The translations under genes were made by a program, and so were the position numbers. Below, piece after piece: positions 21,853-29,891 of a stretch of DNA of 42,336 nucleotides (positions are counted from its first letter, which is position 1; the number at the start of each line of letters is the position of its first letter). The notes beneath the pieces are model-generated. The model was not told the DNA's origin, searched no databases, and saw only the letters and a list, made by a program, of their open reading frames with translations. Source of the stretch: SURF-58 sp041305085 (GTDB lineage Archaea; Nanobdellota; Nanobdellia; Woesearchaeales; UBA9642); the NCBI GenBank assembly GCA_041305085.1, contig JBFYMA010000003.1, positions 1-42,336 of the forward strand. Reading direction: 5' to 3'.

Positions 21853-21957
21853 GTGTTTATACTTTGTGTTGGTTTGCAGCGCATATTAATTTCTAAAAGC
21901 AAAGAGTTTGCCATTCCTCTCAAAACATTTTTAAAATCATGGATGTTTTCAACATAT

Positions 21958-22962
21958 ATGGGCAAGAATAAAAAAAAGCAGAATAACAAAAGCCATAAAC
22001 CCTATCACGATGATGCTCATCCCAAATTTGGAAACAATAAAGCTCCAGTTGTGGATTCTAGGACAGGGCACGAATTCAAAGGCTATCCTTATGCAAAGCC
22101 TCTCGGAGAAATCTACACAAAGATAAAAACAGGGATTAATGAATTGCAGGCACATGATCTTGTGAATGAATTAATAAAAATCTGGGAAGATGAGCAAACG
22201 CATCATTCTCATCCAGAAACCCAAAAGCAGATAAAAGAGTTATATGAGCTTATACACATTACAGATTTTCTTCCACTACCTGAAAAAACACCAAGAATTG
22301 AAGAGCCTGAGCCTGCTCAGCCAGAGCATCCTTCTATAGGTGATATTCTTATTGTCACAAGCATTGAAAAACCTCATAAAATAGGAGGAGATTACTCTTT
22401 TGTTCCTCTTGAAGGCCACAGGGTTTTCATAAAAGGCTCAGTAACAGAAGATGGCAAAGAAAGACCAATAAGAGATGGTGACAAGGTAAAGATTGTCAGC
22501 TCAAGGGACGGGCGCTTTTACACAGGCATCCCTGTTTTCTCTGGCGATAATATTTCAAAGGATCCAGCATACTTTTCTGAGCTCAAAAGGATTAAAAATG
22601 CTTCAAAAAGCCTTTCACAAATGATAAAAGCCTATGACAAAATTATAACAAAAGATTTCCAGGAAAAGCTTAAAAAAACCGGAAAAAGCATTGACCATCT
22701 GCTTTTCAAAATTTTTGGCAGCATAAATTATTTATTATCGGTAAGAGATAATTTGAGTTCCGAACTCCAGAAGGCTGAGCAGGGGCAAAAATATCTTAGG
22801 CTATGCAAAGAAGCAGAAAACAGGTTCAATGAAGCAAAGCCTATGATTGAGGCTTATGAAACATGGACTGTAAAAAAGCTATCATCTCCTAAGCAAACCC
22901 TGGATGACAGTGTAAAAAAAGCTTATGAAGATAAAAGAATAGGCCCCATTGATATGGCCTAA
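21958..22962 (+). CDS. hypothetical basic protein with NfeD-like strand region and helical tail
   Basis: 334 residues from ATG at 21958 (MGKNKKKQNNKSHKPYHDD), placed about 25 bases after the TATA TTTTAAAA (21929-21936). N-terminal low-complexity basic tail, helical segment (about 45-95), then a strand-rich domain (SIGDILIVTSIEKPHKIGGD to GDKVKIVSSRDGRFYTGIPV, about 123-195) and a long helical C-terminus. The strand domain resembles small OB or NfeD-like barrels, but I cannot assign it. Confidence 0.55.
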   Translation: MGKNKKKQNNKSHKPYHDDAHPKFGNNKAPVVDSRTGHEFKGYPYAKPLGEIYTKIKTGINELQAHDLVNELIKIWEDEQTHHSHPETQKQIKELYELIHITDFLPLPEKTPRIEEPEPAQPEHPSIGDILIVTSIEKPHKIGGDYSFVPLEGHRVFIKGSVTEDGKERPIRDGDKVKIVSSRDGRFYTGIPVFSGDNISKDPAYFSELKRIKNASKSLSQMIKAYDKIITKDFQEKLKKTGKSIDHLLFKIFGSINYLLSVRDNLSSELQKAEQGQKYLRLCKEAENRFNEAKPMIEAYETWTVKKLSSPKQTLDDSVKKAYEDKRIGPIDMA

Positions 22963-22976
22963 AATTCTTCCTGTCG

Positions 22977-25082
22977 CTATTTCATCGCTTTTTTCAGGTA
23001 ATCCATCATCTCTGCATACTCTTTTTCAGTCTGCTGCTCATCAGTATTTTCTGCTGCTTCAGGCGCAGTGCATATTCCTGGCTGCTCAAGCGGTGCAGGC
23101 CCGCCTTTGAACTTGTAATTAACAAGATAGACAATATCCAGAATGTTGCACTGGCTGTCAGTGTTTACATCGCAAAGCTCAACAGGGTTGGGCGCAGGGC
23201 CTCCTTTGAACTTGTAATTAACAAGATAGACAATATCTAATATGTTAACAGGAGGGTTGCCGTCGGCATCACCGCAGACATAAAGAGTTATGTCGTTCAC
23301 AGTTATCGTGATTGTCTCTTGGTCCCAAAGCTCTCCGTCTGTGACGTTGAATGTTGCTGTGTGGTTTCCTGAATCGCTGAACGTTGGTGTCCACTCAAAC
23401 AATCCTGTTGCTGTGTTGAAAGAGCCGAATTGTGCATCTGTATGATAAGACAGCGTATCATTTTCAGGGTCATGGGCAGTTACATAAAAGCTCAGCAGCT
23501 GCCCTTCATCAACCTGCCTGTTTCCTATCGGGTTGAGTGCTGGAGGGTTGTTTGGCTCTATAATATTGAGCATTGTTGTGTATGTGTTATTTGAGTCATC
23601 CAGCTCAATCTTTATATCATCTTCGTCAACCTTTGATTCAACAAGGTGTTCTCCGTATTCAGTAAAGCTGTAAGATATACTGGCCTGCTTGCTGTTGTAT
23701 TTGTTGATGTTCACAAATTCTTCGCCTGCCAGTTCTCCATCAACATATATCCTTACTGAAACGTTTTGCATGTTGACATCCCCGTTGTTGTAAACAGTGG
23801 CAGTAATAGTTACAGGCTCTCCTGGTGCAGGGTTGCTGTTGGAAAACCCTATGCTTGTAGGCGTAAGCTCTGCAAACCAGTCAAAATCTGCATAGGACAT
23901 CTGAGGACCTGATGGGTGCCATGAATAGGAAATGTTTCTTGCGCCGTAGCCATGCCCGTCTATCCCTCCTCCGGAATAATAATTAAACAGCAAGTCTGTC
24001 TGGGAATAATAATCTGTATGCCCCATTGCCAATCCAAATACATACAGTACAAATGCATCTGTGTAGTAAATGTATGGAGGCCCAAGGCTGAAAGTCCTGT
24101 CGAGGCTTTCCTTGTTGTTGTTCATATAGTAATAGAACAAGTCCCAGTCCATACCTTCCTCGTCTCTCATCTTTGAGAGCATCCAGCCAGTGATGTCATA
24201 TCCGTGGCTCCTTTGAAGCTCCCTGTTGTAAACTGTTGTGTCGTGATAATCGTTTGCAACATATGCATCCCACTGGTATCCTGCAAACCCATTGTGCAGG
24301 TAGGTGTCTGCAGTCACCTGGTTTATGTCCCCAGACTCTACCAAAACATTATACATATAGTACTCGCTAAATCCCTCTGTAAGCCATGACCTTGTGTATA
24401 TTGGGTAAGGATTTATGGAATGCATTGCTTCGTGCAGCGCTGTGTTCATATATGGCCACCAGTCTCCAAGCTCTCCAGGATTATTCCAATGCGCTGTTCC
24501 GTTCATCTCTGTATAGTAAGGCTTGCTGCACCCTGCTTTATACATAGGGTTGGAAAAAATAACATTTGCATGCGTTGGAGAAGCATTGCCGCCGTAGCAT
24601 GCAGTATCGTGGCCGTAAACATATATTTCCAGGGGAACCCCAAACCATCTCTTGCTGCTCCACCCAGTCATGTTTTTCAAAATTTCATACCTTGGCTCAA
24701 ACTTGTCCCAAAAATCATCAAGCGCAGCCTGGTTTGCATAATAAAAATCTTCATCAATATAAATATCAAGGCTTACATTTCCCTGGCTGTCATAATAAGG
24801 CTTGTGAACAAAACCTCTGGAGGATGTTGTCTCAGGCTTAACCTCTGCTCCTCCAGGCCCTATAATAGGGTCTTGTAATATTGGGGTTTCTGTCCCAAGA
24901 TACTTTATTGTGCCTTTTGCGAAATCCAGCTGCATTTCAGAGCCGTCAGGAAGATCAAAAGACTTCTGGTTTGCTGAAACATCCTGTGCAGGGATATTTT
25001 TTTCCGTTGTCAGACCAAAAACAGGTGATGCAAGCACTGCAAACAGCAGAACCGCAATTATTATTGTTATGTTTGTTTTCAT
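22977..25082 (-). CDS. secreted metalloprotease with CARDB, Ig-like and dockerin domains
   Basis: 701 residues. Signal peptide at 1-23 (ALASPVFG cut). Catalytic domain with HEAMH (217-221) and WLTEGFSEYY (233-242), a gluzincin layout; the third zinc ligand is Glu236 by alignment to the M1 WLNEGFA motif or Glu240 by HExxH-x18-E spacing. Next a CARDB-like domain (about 398-505), then a cadherin-like/Ig repeat (about 507-595), then two dockerin type I repeats, each NILDIVYLVNYKFKGGPAP (about 605-660). The tail is Glu/Gln-rich. Dockerins bind cohesins on cellulosome-like scaffolds, so this enzyme may attach to a cell-surface partner. No cohesin is in the window. Confidence 0.82.
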   Translation of the reverse strand: MKTNITIIIAVLLFAVLASPVFGLTTEKNIPAQDVSANQKSFDLPDGSEMQLDFAKGTIKYLGTETPILQDPIIGPGGAEVKPETTSSRGFVHKPYYDSQGNVSLDIYIDEDFYYANQAALDDFWDKFEPRYEILKNMTGWSSKRWFGVPLEIYVYGHDTACYGGNASPTHANVIFSNPMYKAGCSKPYYTEMNGTAHWNNPGELGDWWPYMNTALHEAMHSINPYPIYTRSWLTEGFSEYYMYNVLVESGDINQVTADTYLHNGFAGYQWDAYVANDYHDTTVYNRELQRSHGYDITGWMLSKMRDEEGMDWDLFYYYMNNNKESLDRTFSLGPPYIYYTDAFVLYVFGLAMGHTDYYSQTDLLFNYYSGGGIDGHGYGARNISYSWHPSGPQMSYADFDWFAELTPTSIGFSNSNPAPGEPVTITATVYNNGDVNMQNVSVRIYVDGELAGEEFVNINKYNSKQASISYSFTEYGEHLVESKVDEDDIKIELDDSNNTYTTMLNIIEPNNPPALNPIGNRQVDEGQLLSFYVTAHDPENDTLSYHTDAQFGSFNTATGLFEWTPTFSDSGNHTATFNVTDGELWDQETITITVNDITLYVCGDADGNPPVNILDIVYLVNYKFKGGPAPNPVELCDVNTDSQCNILDIVYLVNYKFKGGPAPLEQPGICTAPEAAENTDEQQTEKEYAEMMDYLKKAMK

Positions 25083-25126
25083 AAGGCCTGGAAAGAGGTT
25101 GCATTTTAAAAATGTTTTTTTTAGAA

Positions 25127-26275
25127 CTAGTTCCTCACGAGGCTTCCGAGCTTTTCCAGCTCTTTTCTCACAACATACTTTTTCTTGTCAAGCTGGGTAA
25201 ACCTTTTCTCCAGGTCATCTACATAGCCTTTGACGTCTGCATTCTTGGACACAAGGTTAAATGTGATTGCTTTTTTCTTGAGCGAGTCCAACTCTGTCTT
25301 GAGCAGGTTCCTGTCCTCTTCTATCTGCTTTATAAGGTTGTCAATCTCTGATTTTTTGTCAAAGAACAGCTTGAACTTCTGAGCTGCCTCCCTTGCAGCT
25401 GACTCGTTTTTCTCGAGCTTTCTCTTGGTTTCCTCGACTTTTTTCACTATCTGGTCCTGGATGTAGTTAATCTTTTTCTGCTGCTCTTCTCCTATTCTTG
25501 CCAGCGGCTCAATCTTTCCCTGCCGTCTTGCATCTATCTCCTGCTGTATTTTGTCAGCTATTTCCTTGAACTGGGTAATCCTGCTCTCTGACTCATGGAT
25601 TACCTCTTCCTGGTTGATAACCTTCTGCTTCATGGATTCAAGAATGCCGTAGAGCGCCTCTATCCTTTTTTTCAGGTTGTCCTCGTTCTGCTCCAGAGTC
25701 TCAAACTCTTTTCTCTCTATGGAGAGCTTTTCCTTTTCCATCTCTATGCCTTTAAGAATCTCGTTAAACCTTTGTTTTTCTATGTCAATCTGCTCGTGCG
25801 AGCCTTCTATGAGCTTTCTGTATTCTTCTTTTTGCTTGGCTATGTCGTCATCAATCTTTTTTTTCAGGTCCCTGTACTTGTTCAGCTCTTCCAGCTCTTC
25901 CTGCACCTTGTCAAGGTCTATGCCCAACCCTGACTTTATTTTTTCAAACTCGTCCTTTATCCTGTCAAATCCTGAAAATTCCCTGTCAAGCCCAGTAAGA
26001 GAGCTCTCAACCTTTCTTATGAATGATTCTTTTTTTGTGTCGTACTCCTTTACTTTGGTTTCCACTTCTTTTTTTGTAAGGGTTTTTACTTTCAGCCATA
26101 CCTTTGATAGGCTGTACTCAACGCTTATCACTCCTTGCTCTTCAAGAAAATCAGCCCATTCCTGAATGACAACAGTTCCTACACCTAACTCTTTGGCTGC
26201 ATCATCAAGGGTTATTTTTTGATACTTCTGGACAAGGCTTACAAGCTTATCCACTCCTGTCTCTATCTCTTTCAT
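25127..26275 (-). CDS. winged-helix plus long coiled-coil protein
   Basis: 382 residues from ATG at 26275. Residues 1-65 read as a winged helix (DKLVSLVQKYQKITLDDAAKELGVGTVV). From about 70 to 375 it is one long charged coiled coil (ESSLTGLDREFSGFDRIKDEFEK and onwards). This design recalls archaeal chromosome or cell-shape scaffolds, but I assign no function. Promoter TTCGAAAATTATATAAAT is at 26297-26316. Confidence 0.6.
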   Translation of the reverse strand: MKEIETGVDKLVSLVQKYQKITLDDAAKELGVGTVVIQEWADFLEEQGVISVEYSLSKVWLKVKTLTKKEVETKVKEYDTKKESFIRKVESSLTGLDREFSGFDRIKDEFEKIKSGLGIDLDKVQEELEELNKYRDLKKKIDDDIAKQKEEYRKLIEGSHEQIDIEKQRFNEILKGIEMEKEKLSIERKEFETLEQNEDNLKKRIEALYGILESMKQKVINQEEVIHESESRITQFKEIADKIQQEIDARRQGKIEPLARIGEEQQKKINYIQDQIVKKVEETKRKLEKNESAAREAAQKFKLFFDKKSEIDNLIKQIEEDRNLLKTELDSLKKKAITFNLVSKNADVKGYVDDLEKRFTQLDKKKYVVRKELEKLGSLVRN

Positions 26276-26299
26276 GCTGTTAAGCTTGGAGGTAAGTAT

Positions 26300-26316
26300 T
26301 TATATAATTTTCGAAG
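26300..26316 (-). promoter_or_regulatory. BRE-TATA promoter of coiled-coil gene
   Basis: Minus strand TTCGAAAATTATATAAATA; CGAAAA abuts TATA. Start codon follows at about 30 bases. Confidence 0.6.
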
Positions 26317-26323
26317 AATTCCC

Positions 26324-27412
26324 TTAATAAAGCGCTTTTATTCTTTCTGCAAGCTCTGGCTGGACATAGTTGTTAAGCGTTACCCTGTAGTCCTCTTTCC
26401 ACTGCCCCTGCTTTTTGTCGAACTTCTTGTGCCCAAGCCTGGAAGCTATTCCAAGCATAAAATGGTCTACCTCTTCTTTTGAAGCCTTTTTGTGGGTTTT
26501 CAAAAAATCCTTAACCATCTTGGTTGCGTAATATGACCTTACAATATGGGGATAAAACTCTTTTCCGCAGTATTTTTCAAAAGCCTTTTTGAACTGCTGC
26601 TCCCCAAGCGGGTGGCCTGTCTGGGGGTTTGTAAAGACAAAGGAGTGGCTGTCAATGCCTTCCATCATTTTTTCAAGCCTTTTTATGTAAGTTATTGGAA
26701 AAAACTGGCTTATCTCCAAAGGCACACCATCTTTGCCAAGATAGCTGAAAGTCACTGTGTTGCCCTCAATAGATATGTCTTGCTTTTTCAGTGTTGAGAG
26801 CCCTTTGTGCTTGTGGGCCTTGTAATATATCTCATTGCCAATCCTCATAAATGTCTTCAACAGGGTGTACATTGGGACTGCCAGGTAGTCCTGCTGATCT
26901 CTTAAACCCTTGCAGACGTTTTCGTAAAGCTTTCCATAATATCTTGCAAATGCCTCCACTTCCTTGTACTTCTGGCTTCTCATCTTTGCCTTTTTTTCCA
27001 GAGTATAGACATAGCTGAAGGTTCCTCCCTTGTTTTTATATAGCACATCCCAGTGGTCGTTCGACTCTTCATCATGGATTGTCAGGTGCTCTGCAAACAA
27101 AGAAAAAGCCTTGTCAATCTTTTTTCCGTCAGGCAAAAGATTAATTCTTGCCCCTCTTGTGGTGCCATCAGGCAGAAGCATCCCTTTGAGGAATTTTGGG
27201 TTTTTTTTGTCAACCAGAATTTTAAAATTATTGTGGGCACGAAAAAGCTTCACAGCCTGAAGCGCATTGGGCAGAAATACCCTTGCTTTTCTCCAGCCAG
27301 ACTTGGTCATCCTGTATGCGTGGAGATCCTTTGAGCCAATCCTTATGGATTCCAAAGGCACAGGCTTTTGCTCTGTTGGGCGCTTAGACTTTTTCTTCTT
27401 CTGCTCAGCCAT
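26324..27412 (-). CDS. DNA topoisomerase IB (poxvirus/bacterial type)
   Basis: 362 residues from ATG at 27412 (MAEQKKKKSKRPTEQK); leaderless, TATA ACTATAAATA about 25 bases upstream. N-terminal beta-rich domain (about 30-130), then the catalytic domain: FMRIGNEIY (Arg near 190), TFSYLGKDGVPLEI (Lys near 225), HIVRSYYATKMV (Arg near 292) and NNYVQPELAERI with the Tyr near 348 that forms the covalent link to DNA. These match the order and spacing of the small type IB enzymes. It relaxes supercoils of both signs. The His of the usual pentad is not obvious. A basic N-terminal tail is additional. Thaumarchaeal IB enzymes are of a different, eukaryote-like kind. Confidence 0.82.
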   Translation of the reverse strand: MAEQKKKKSKRPTEQKPVPLESIRIGSKDLHAYRMTKSGWRKARVFLPNALQAVKLFRAHNNFKILVDKKNPKFLKGMLLPDGTTRGARINLLPDGKKIDKAFSLFAEHLTIHDEESNDHWDVLYKNKGGTFSYVYTLEKKAKMRSQKYKEVEAFARYYGKLYENVCKGLRDQQDYLAVPMYTLLKTFMRIGNEIYYKAHKHKGLSTLKKQDISIEGNTVTFSYLGKDGVPLEISQFFPITYIKRLEKMMEGIDSHSFVFTNPQTGHPLGEQQFKKAFEKYCGKEFYPHIVRSYYATKMVKDFLKTHKKASKEEVDHFMLGIASRLGHKKFDKKQGQWKEDYRVTLNNYVQPELAERIKALY

Positions 27413-27436
27413 ACAAAAAACCTGGACTAATAGGTA

Positions 27437-27455
27437 TTTATAGTTTTCGAAAGAT
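27437..27455 (-). promoter_or_regulatory. BRE-TATA promoter of topoisomerase IB
   Basis: Minus strand TTTCGAAAACTATAAATACC, with the shared CGAAAA block next to the TATA. Confidence 0.6.
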
Positions 27456-27545
27456 GGCATGGCAACAGAATAGACAGAAAGAATGATAAGCACTATAAAA
27501 ATGATGAAAATATTGAGAATAAGTAAGTTTTATCATGATACTGTT

Positions 27546-27572
27546 TCTGCGCATTGCGTAGCTTAAGCCCGC
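27546..27572. repeat. degenerate copy of the 9914 hairpin
   Basis: TCTGCGCATTGCGTAGCTTA followed by AGCCCGC closely follows 9913-9940 (GCTGCGCAGTGCGCAGCTTA then GGTCCGC). Only the first hairpin and junction remain, so this is a fragment. The surrounding 27456-27597 shows no gene. Confidence 0.5.
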
Positions 27573-27597
27573 TAATTACAAGATTTATAGAAACTCA

Positions 27598-28044
27598 TCA
27601 AACCATCCGTATATATTCCACTGTGTTTGTCTTGGTGAGCTTTTCAGAGAGCCTTTCGCCTTTGAATAAAAGATAAAGCGGATCAATGATCAAAAACAGC
27701 GAAAAAGGAAACAGCGGAACAAGATAAATATGCCTTGTTATCGCTTTCCAGATGCTTAAGTTTCCTGCAACTTCTATCTTGAAGAGCATCATGCCTATTG
27801 TTTTTTTATAGTAATACTCCATCATCGCAAAATATCCCAGCGCAAGTATTGACACTATACCTAATATTCCTGAAACAACAGCGCTGTCTGGCAGAGAAAA
27901 AATATTCATTTTTAACGGCGCAAGAATCTTTTGCAGCGGAGAAAAAACAGTTATATTCAAAATAAAAAGGTCTGTAATGAATGCCAAAAGCCTTTTTAGT
28001 ATTCCTGCGCTTTTTTCAAAATATCTCGGCGTTTGCAGTTCCAT
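27598..28044 (-). CDS. RDD-family membrane protein
   Basis: 148 residues. The RDD pattern is visible: AGILKRLLAFITDLFIL in the first helix (Arg and Asp), YYYKKTIGMMLFKIEV in the loop, and a C-terminal GERLSEKLTKTNTVEYI. Three to four membrane helices. RDD proteins are poorly characterised; some are Na+/H+ antiporters or ion-handling proteins. No partner gene is nearby. The start is 64 bases from the divergent aIF1A gene. Confidence 0.8.
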   Translation of the reverse strand: MELQTPRYFEKSAGILKRLLAFITDLFILNITVFSPLQKILAPLKMNIFSLPDSAVVSGILGIVSILALGYFAMMEYYYKKTIGMMLFKIEVAGNLSIWKAITRHIYLVPLFPFSLFLIIDPLYLLFKGERLSEKLTKTNTVEYIRMV

Positions 28045-28108
28045 GGCTTTCTGAAAAGGATTCCTTGTATAAAAAGCTTTTTAAATAGGGGTCTGTTTCG
28101 ATTTATAA

Positions 28109-28441
28109 ATGAAGCCAAACCGCAAAAACAATGAAGAAGAAGAGGAAGTATTCAGGGTAAAGCTGCCCAGGGGAAATGAAACATTGGGAATTCTTGAGCA
28201 AAGGTTTGGTGCCAGCAGGACAAAAGTAAGATGCCTTGATGGCAAGACAAGAAACTGCAGGATTCCCGGCAGGCTGAAGAGAAAGCTATGGGTCAGGGAA
28301 GGGGATATTGTTCTTGTGGAGCCCTGGGAGTTTGGCGGGGACGAAAAAGGGGATATTATCTACAAGTACAGATCAAATCAGGTTGAATGGCTGAAAAGAA
28401 ATGGTCACCTTGACAAATTGGAAGATGTTGACGAATTCTGA
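28109..28441 (+). CDS. eif1A: translation initiation factor 1A
   Basis: 110 residues. The S1-like OB fold is clear: EVFRVKLPRGNETLGILEQR, FGASRTKVRCLDGKTRNCRI, PGRLKRKLWVREGDIVLVEP. Acidic head and acidic tail (HLDKLEDVDEF) are usual. aIF1A binds the ribosomal A site during start-codon selection. TATA TTTAAATAG at 28080-28088 makes it leaderless. Its last 37 bases overlap the end of lspA on the opposite strand. Confidence 0.93.
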   Translation: MKPNRKNNEEEEEVFRVKLPRGNETLGILEQRFGASRTKVRCLDGKTRNCRIPGRLKRKLWVREGDIVLVEPWEFGGDEKGDIIYKYRSNQVEWLKRNGHLDKLEDVDEF

Positions 28442-28857
28442 GTGCGCTTGAGCACAAATTCCTGGAGTATCCAGATTATCACCCCTGTTGTGATAAGTGC
28501 GTCTGCAACATTAAACACAGGGAAAAACTTGAAGTCAACAAAGTCCACCACAAACCCGTAGATTATCCTGTCTGCAAGGTTTCCAAGAGCGCCTGCTATT
28601 ATAAAGCAGAAAGGGACAAAAGGAATAATTTTTCTGTAATATATCAAGAATGCAGCCGCTGCCACAGAAATTACTGACAGCAAAATACCCATATTTTTAA
28701 GTATGCCAAAGCTTGCACCGGTATTTTTGACAAAATTGAGCGCAACCCAGCCAAAATCAATATTATTTTTTCCGTTGAAAAAGAACACCTTTGAAATACG
28801 GTCAGCAACGAACAGCAATGCAATAAGAATTATTGAGTTAAGGTATTTCCTGTTCAT
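28405..28857 (-). CDS. lspA: lipoprotein signal peptidase (signal peptidase II)
   Basis: 150 residues with four membrane helices. Signature blocks in order: LLFVADRISK, NTGASFGI, GALGNLADR (near 89-97), VVDFVDF with the first catalytic Asp (about 105) and FPVFNVADA with the second (about 119). These are the LspA aspartyl-dyad motifs. It cuts lipoprotein signal peptides ahead of the lipid-modified Cys. LspA is typically bacterial and mostly absent from archaea, yet here it is embedded in archaeal genes and next to aIF1A. The lipobox proteins at 4439 and 40209 would be substrates. Overlaps the methyltransferase gene by four bases, so they share a transcript. Confidence 0.9.
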   Translation of the reverse strand: MNRKYLNSIILIALLFVADRISKVFFFNGKNNIDFGWVALNFVKNTGASFGILKNMGILLSVISVAAAAFLIYYRKIIPFVPFCFIIAGALGNLADRIIYGFVVDFVDFKFFPVFNVADALITTGVIIWILQEFVLKRTQNSSTSSNLSR

Positions 28858-29393
28858 TTTGAAAAAAGCGCTCCCCTGCTCAGCAGTATTTTTGGCCTTT
28901 CAATAAGCCTGAATCCCTGCTTTTCAGCAGTTTTTATTGTTTTTTCAAAATTATTTCTGGAAACATGCCAGCTTGGCTCAAAAACAAGCATTTTTGCACT
29001 GGAGTTTGCTGAATCATGCAATTGCTTGAACAAAATCTTTTGGTCAGGAACCTCGTGGACAACATAGGCCAGCAGCAAAAAGTCTGCCTTTTTCCCTATT
29101 TTTACAGAACTCTTTGTGCACTTTACAAGCTCAACATTTTTCAGCATTAAATTAAGGATTTTTTGCCTGGCCATCTCCAGCATCCCCTTCTGCAGGTCAA
29201 CAGCAATCACTTTTCCTTTTGGTCCGACCATTTTCGACATTGCAGGTACAAAAGTTCCAGGGCCGCAGCCAAAGTCAACAACAACAAAGCCTTTTTTTAC
29301 GTACCTCCCAAACAATCCTTTTGGAGAATGAATAATCCTTCTGAACCAGTTGTCAAGTTTTTTTGCATTTTTTGGCGGGCACACATCAGGCAT
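28854..29393 (-). CDS. class I SAM-dependent methyltransferase
   Basis: 179 residues. Motif I VVVDFGCGPGTFVPAMSKMV (about 37-56), motif VIAVDL, then LLLAYVVHEVPDQKILFKQL. Substrate unknown. It is directly upstream of lspA in the same operon (ATGA overlap). One candidate role is modification of a lipid or protein handled by LspA, but that rests on context alone. Confidence 0.8.
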   Translation of the reverse strand: MPDVCPPKNAKKLDNWFRRIIHSPKGLFGRYVKKGFVVVDFGCGPGTFVPAMSKMVGPKGKVIAVDLQKGMLEMARQKILNLMLKNVELVKCTKSSVKIGKKADFLLLAYVVHEVPDQKILFKQLHDSANSSAKMLVFEPSWHVSRNNFEKTIKTAEKQGFRLIERPKILLSRGALFSK

Positions 29394-29477
29394 TTTTACA
29401 CCTTTTTTGCTTTTTCCACAGTATTGCCTGCGGGTTTTAATGTTTTTTGACTGGAAAAAATTTTAATTTTCAAGAAT

Positions 29478-29891
29478 TCAATACTCCCTTGCATACCTTC
29501 GCGCTATTCTGGGGTTTTCCTGGTCTGAGCTTCGCTCTGCAAGCATCTCCAGCCTCATAAGCCTCTGGTTGATTGATTCCAGCTGACTCTTTACTGCATC
29601 AAGTCGTGCAATAACCACTTCAAAATCCTTTGCATTGCTTTGCTGTGAGTATTCATGCCTGGGAGGCTGATTAAAGTCAGGGGTAAATGGCTGTTCTTTT
29701 GGGAAATTGCTGTTTGGCTGATGAATATTTTTCTCTGGAAAAGGCTCTGCAAATTCTCCTGCTCCAAATCCTGGAGGATTTTGCCCAAGCCCCAGGTCGG
29801 GAGGCATTGGTGTATCTTCCATCCCTGGTTCATCTGCCCCTAATCCAAGGTCATCTTTTTTTTTCCAGAATTTAAGGTTAATCCTCAACAC
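29478..29891 (-). CDS. proline-rich protein with C-terminal coiled coil
   Basis: 137 residues from a GTG at 29891 (VLRINLKFWKKKDDLGL), overlapping the upstream gene by 14 bases. The middle (about 20-75) is Pro/Gly/Phe-rich and disordered-looking (DLGLGQNPPGFGAGEFAEPF); the C-terminus (about 85-120) is helical (FEVVIARLDAVKSQLESINQ). No family recognised. Likely cotranscribed with the membrane protein just upstream; the start codon is uncertain (TTG 29888 is an alternative). Confidence 0.55.
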   Translation of the reverse strand: MLRINLKFWKKKDDLGLGADEPGMEDTPMPPDLGLGQNPPGFGAGEFAEPFPEKNIHQPNSNFPKEQPFTPDFNQPPRHEYSQQSNAKDFEVVIARLDAVKSQLESINQRLMRLEMLAERSSDQENPRIARRYAREY

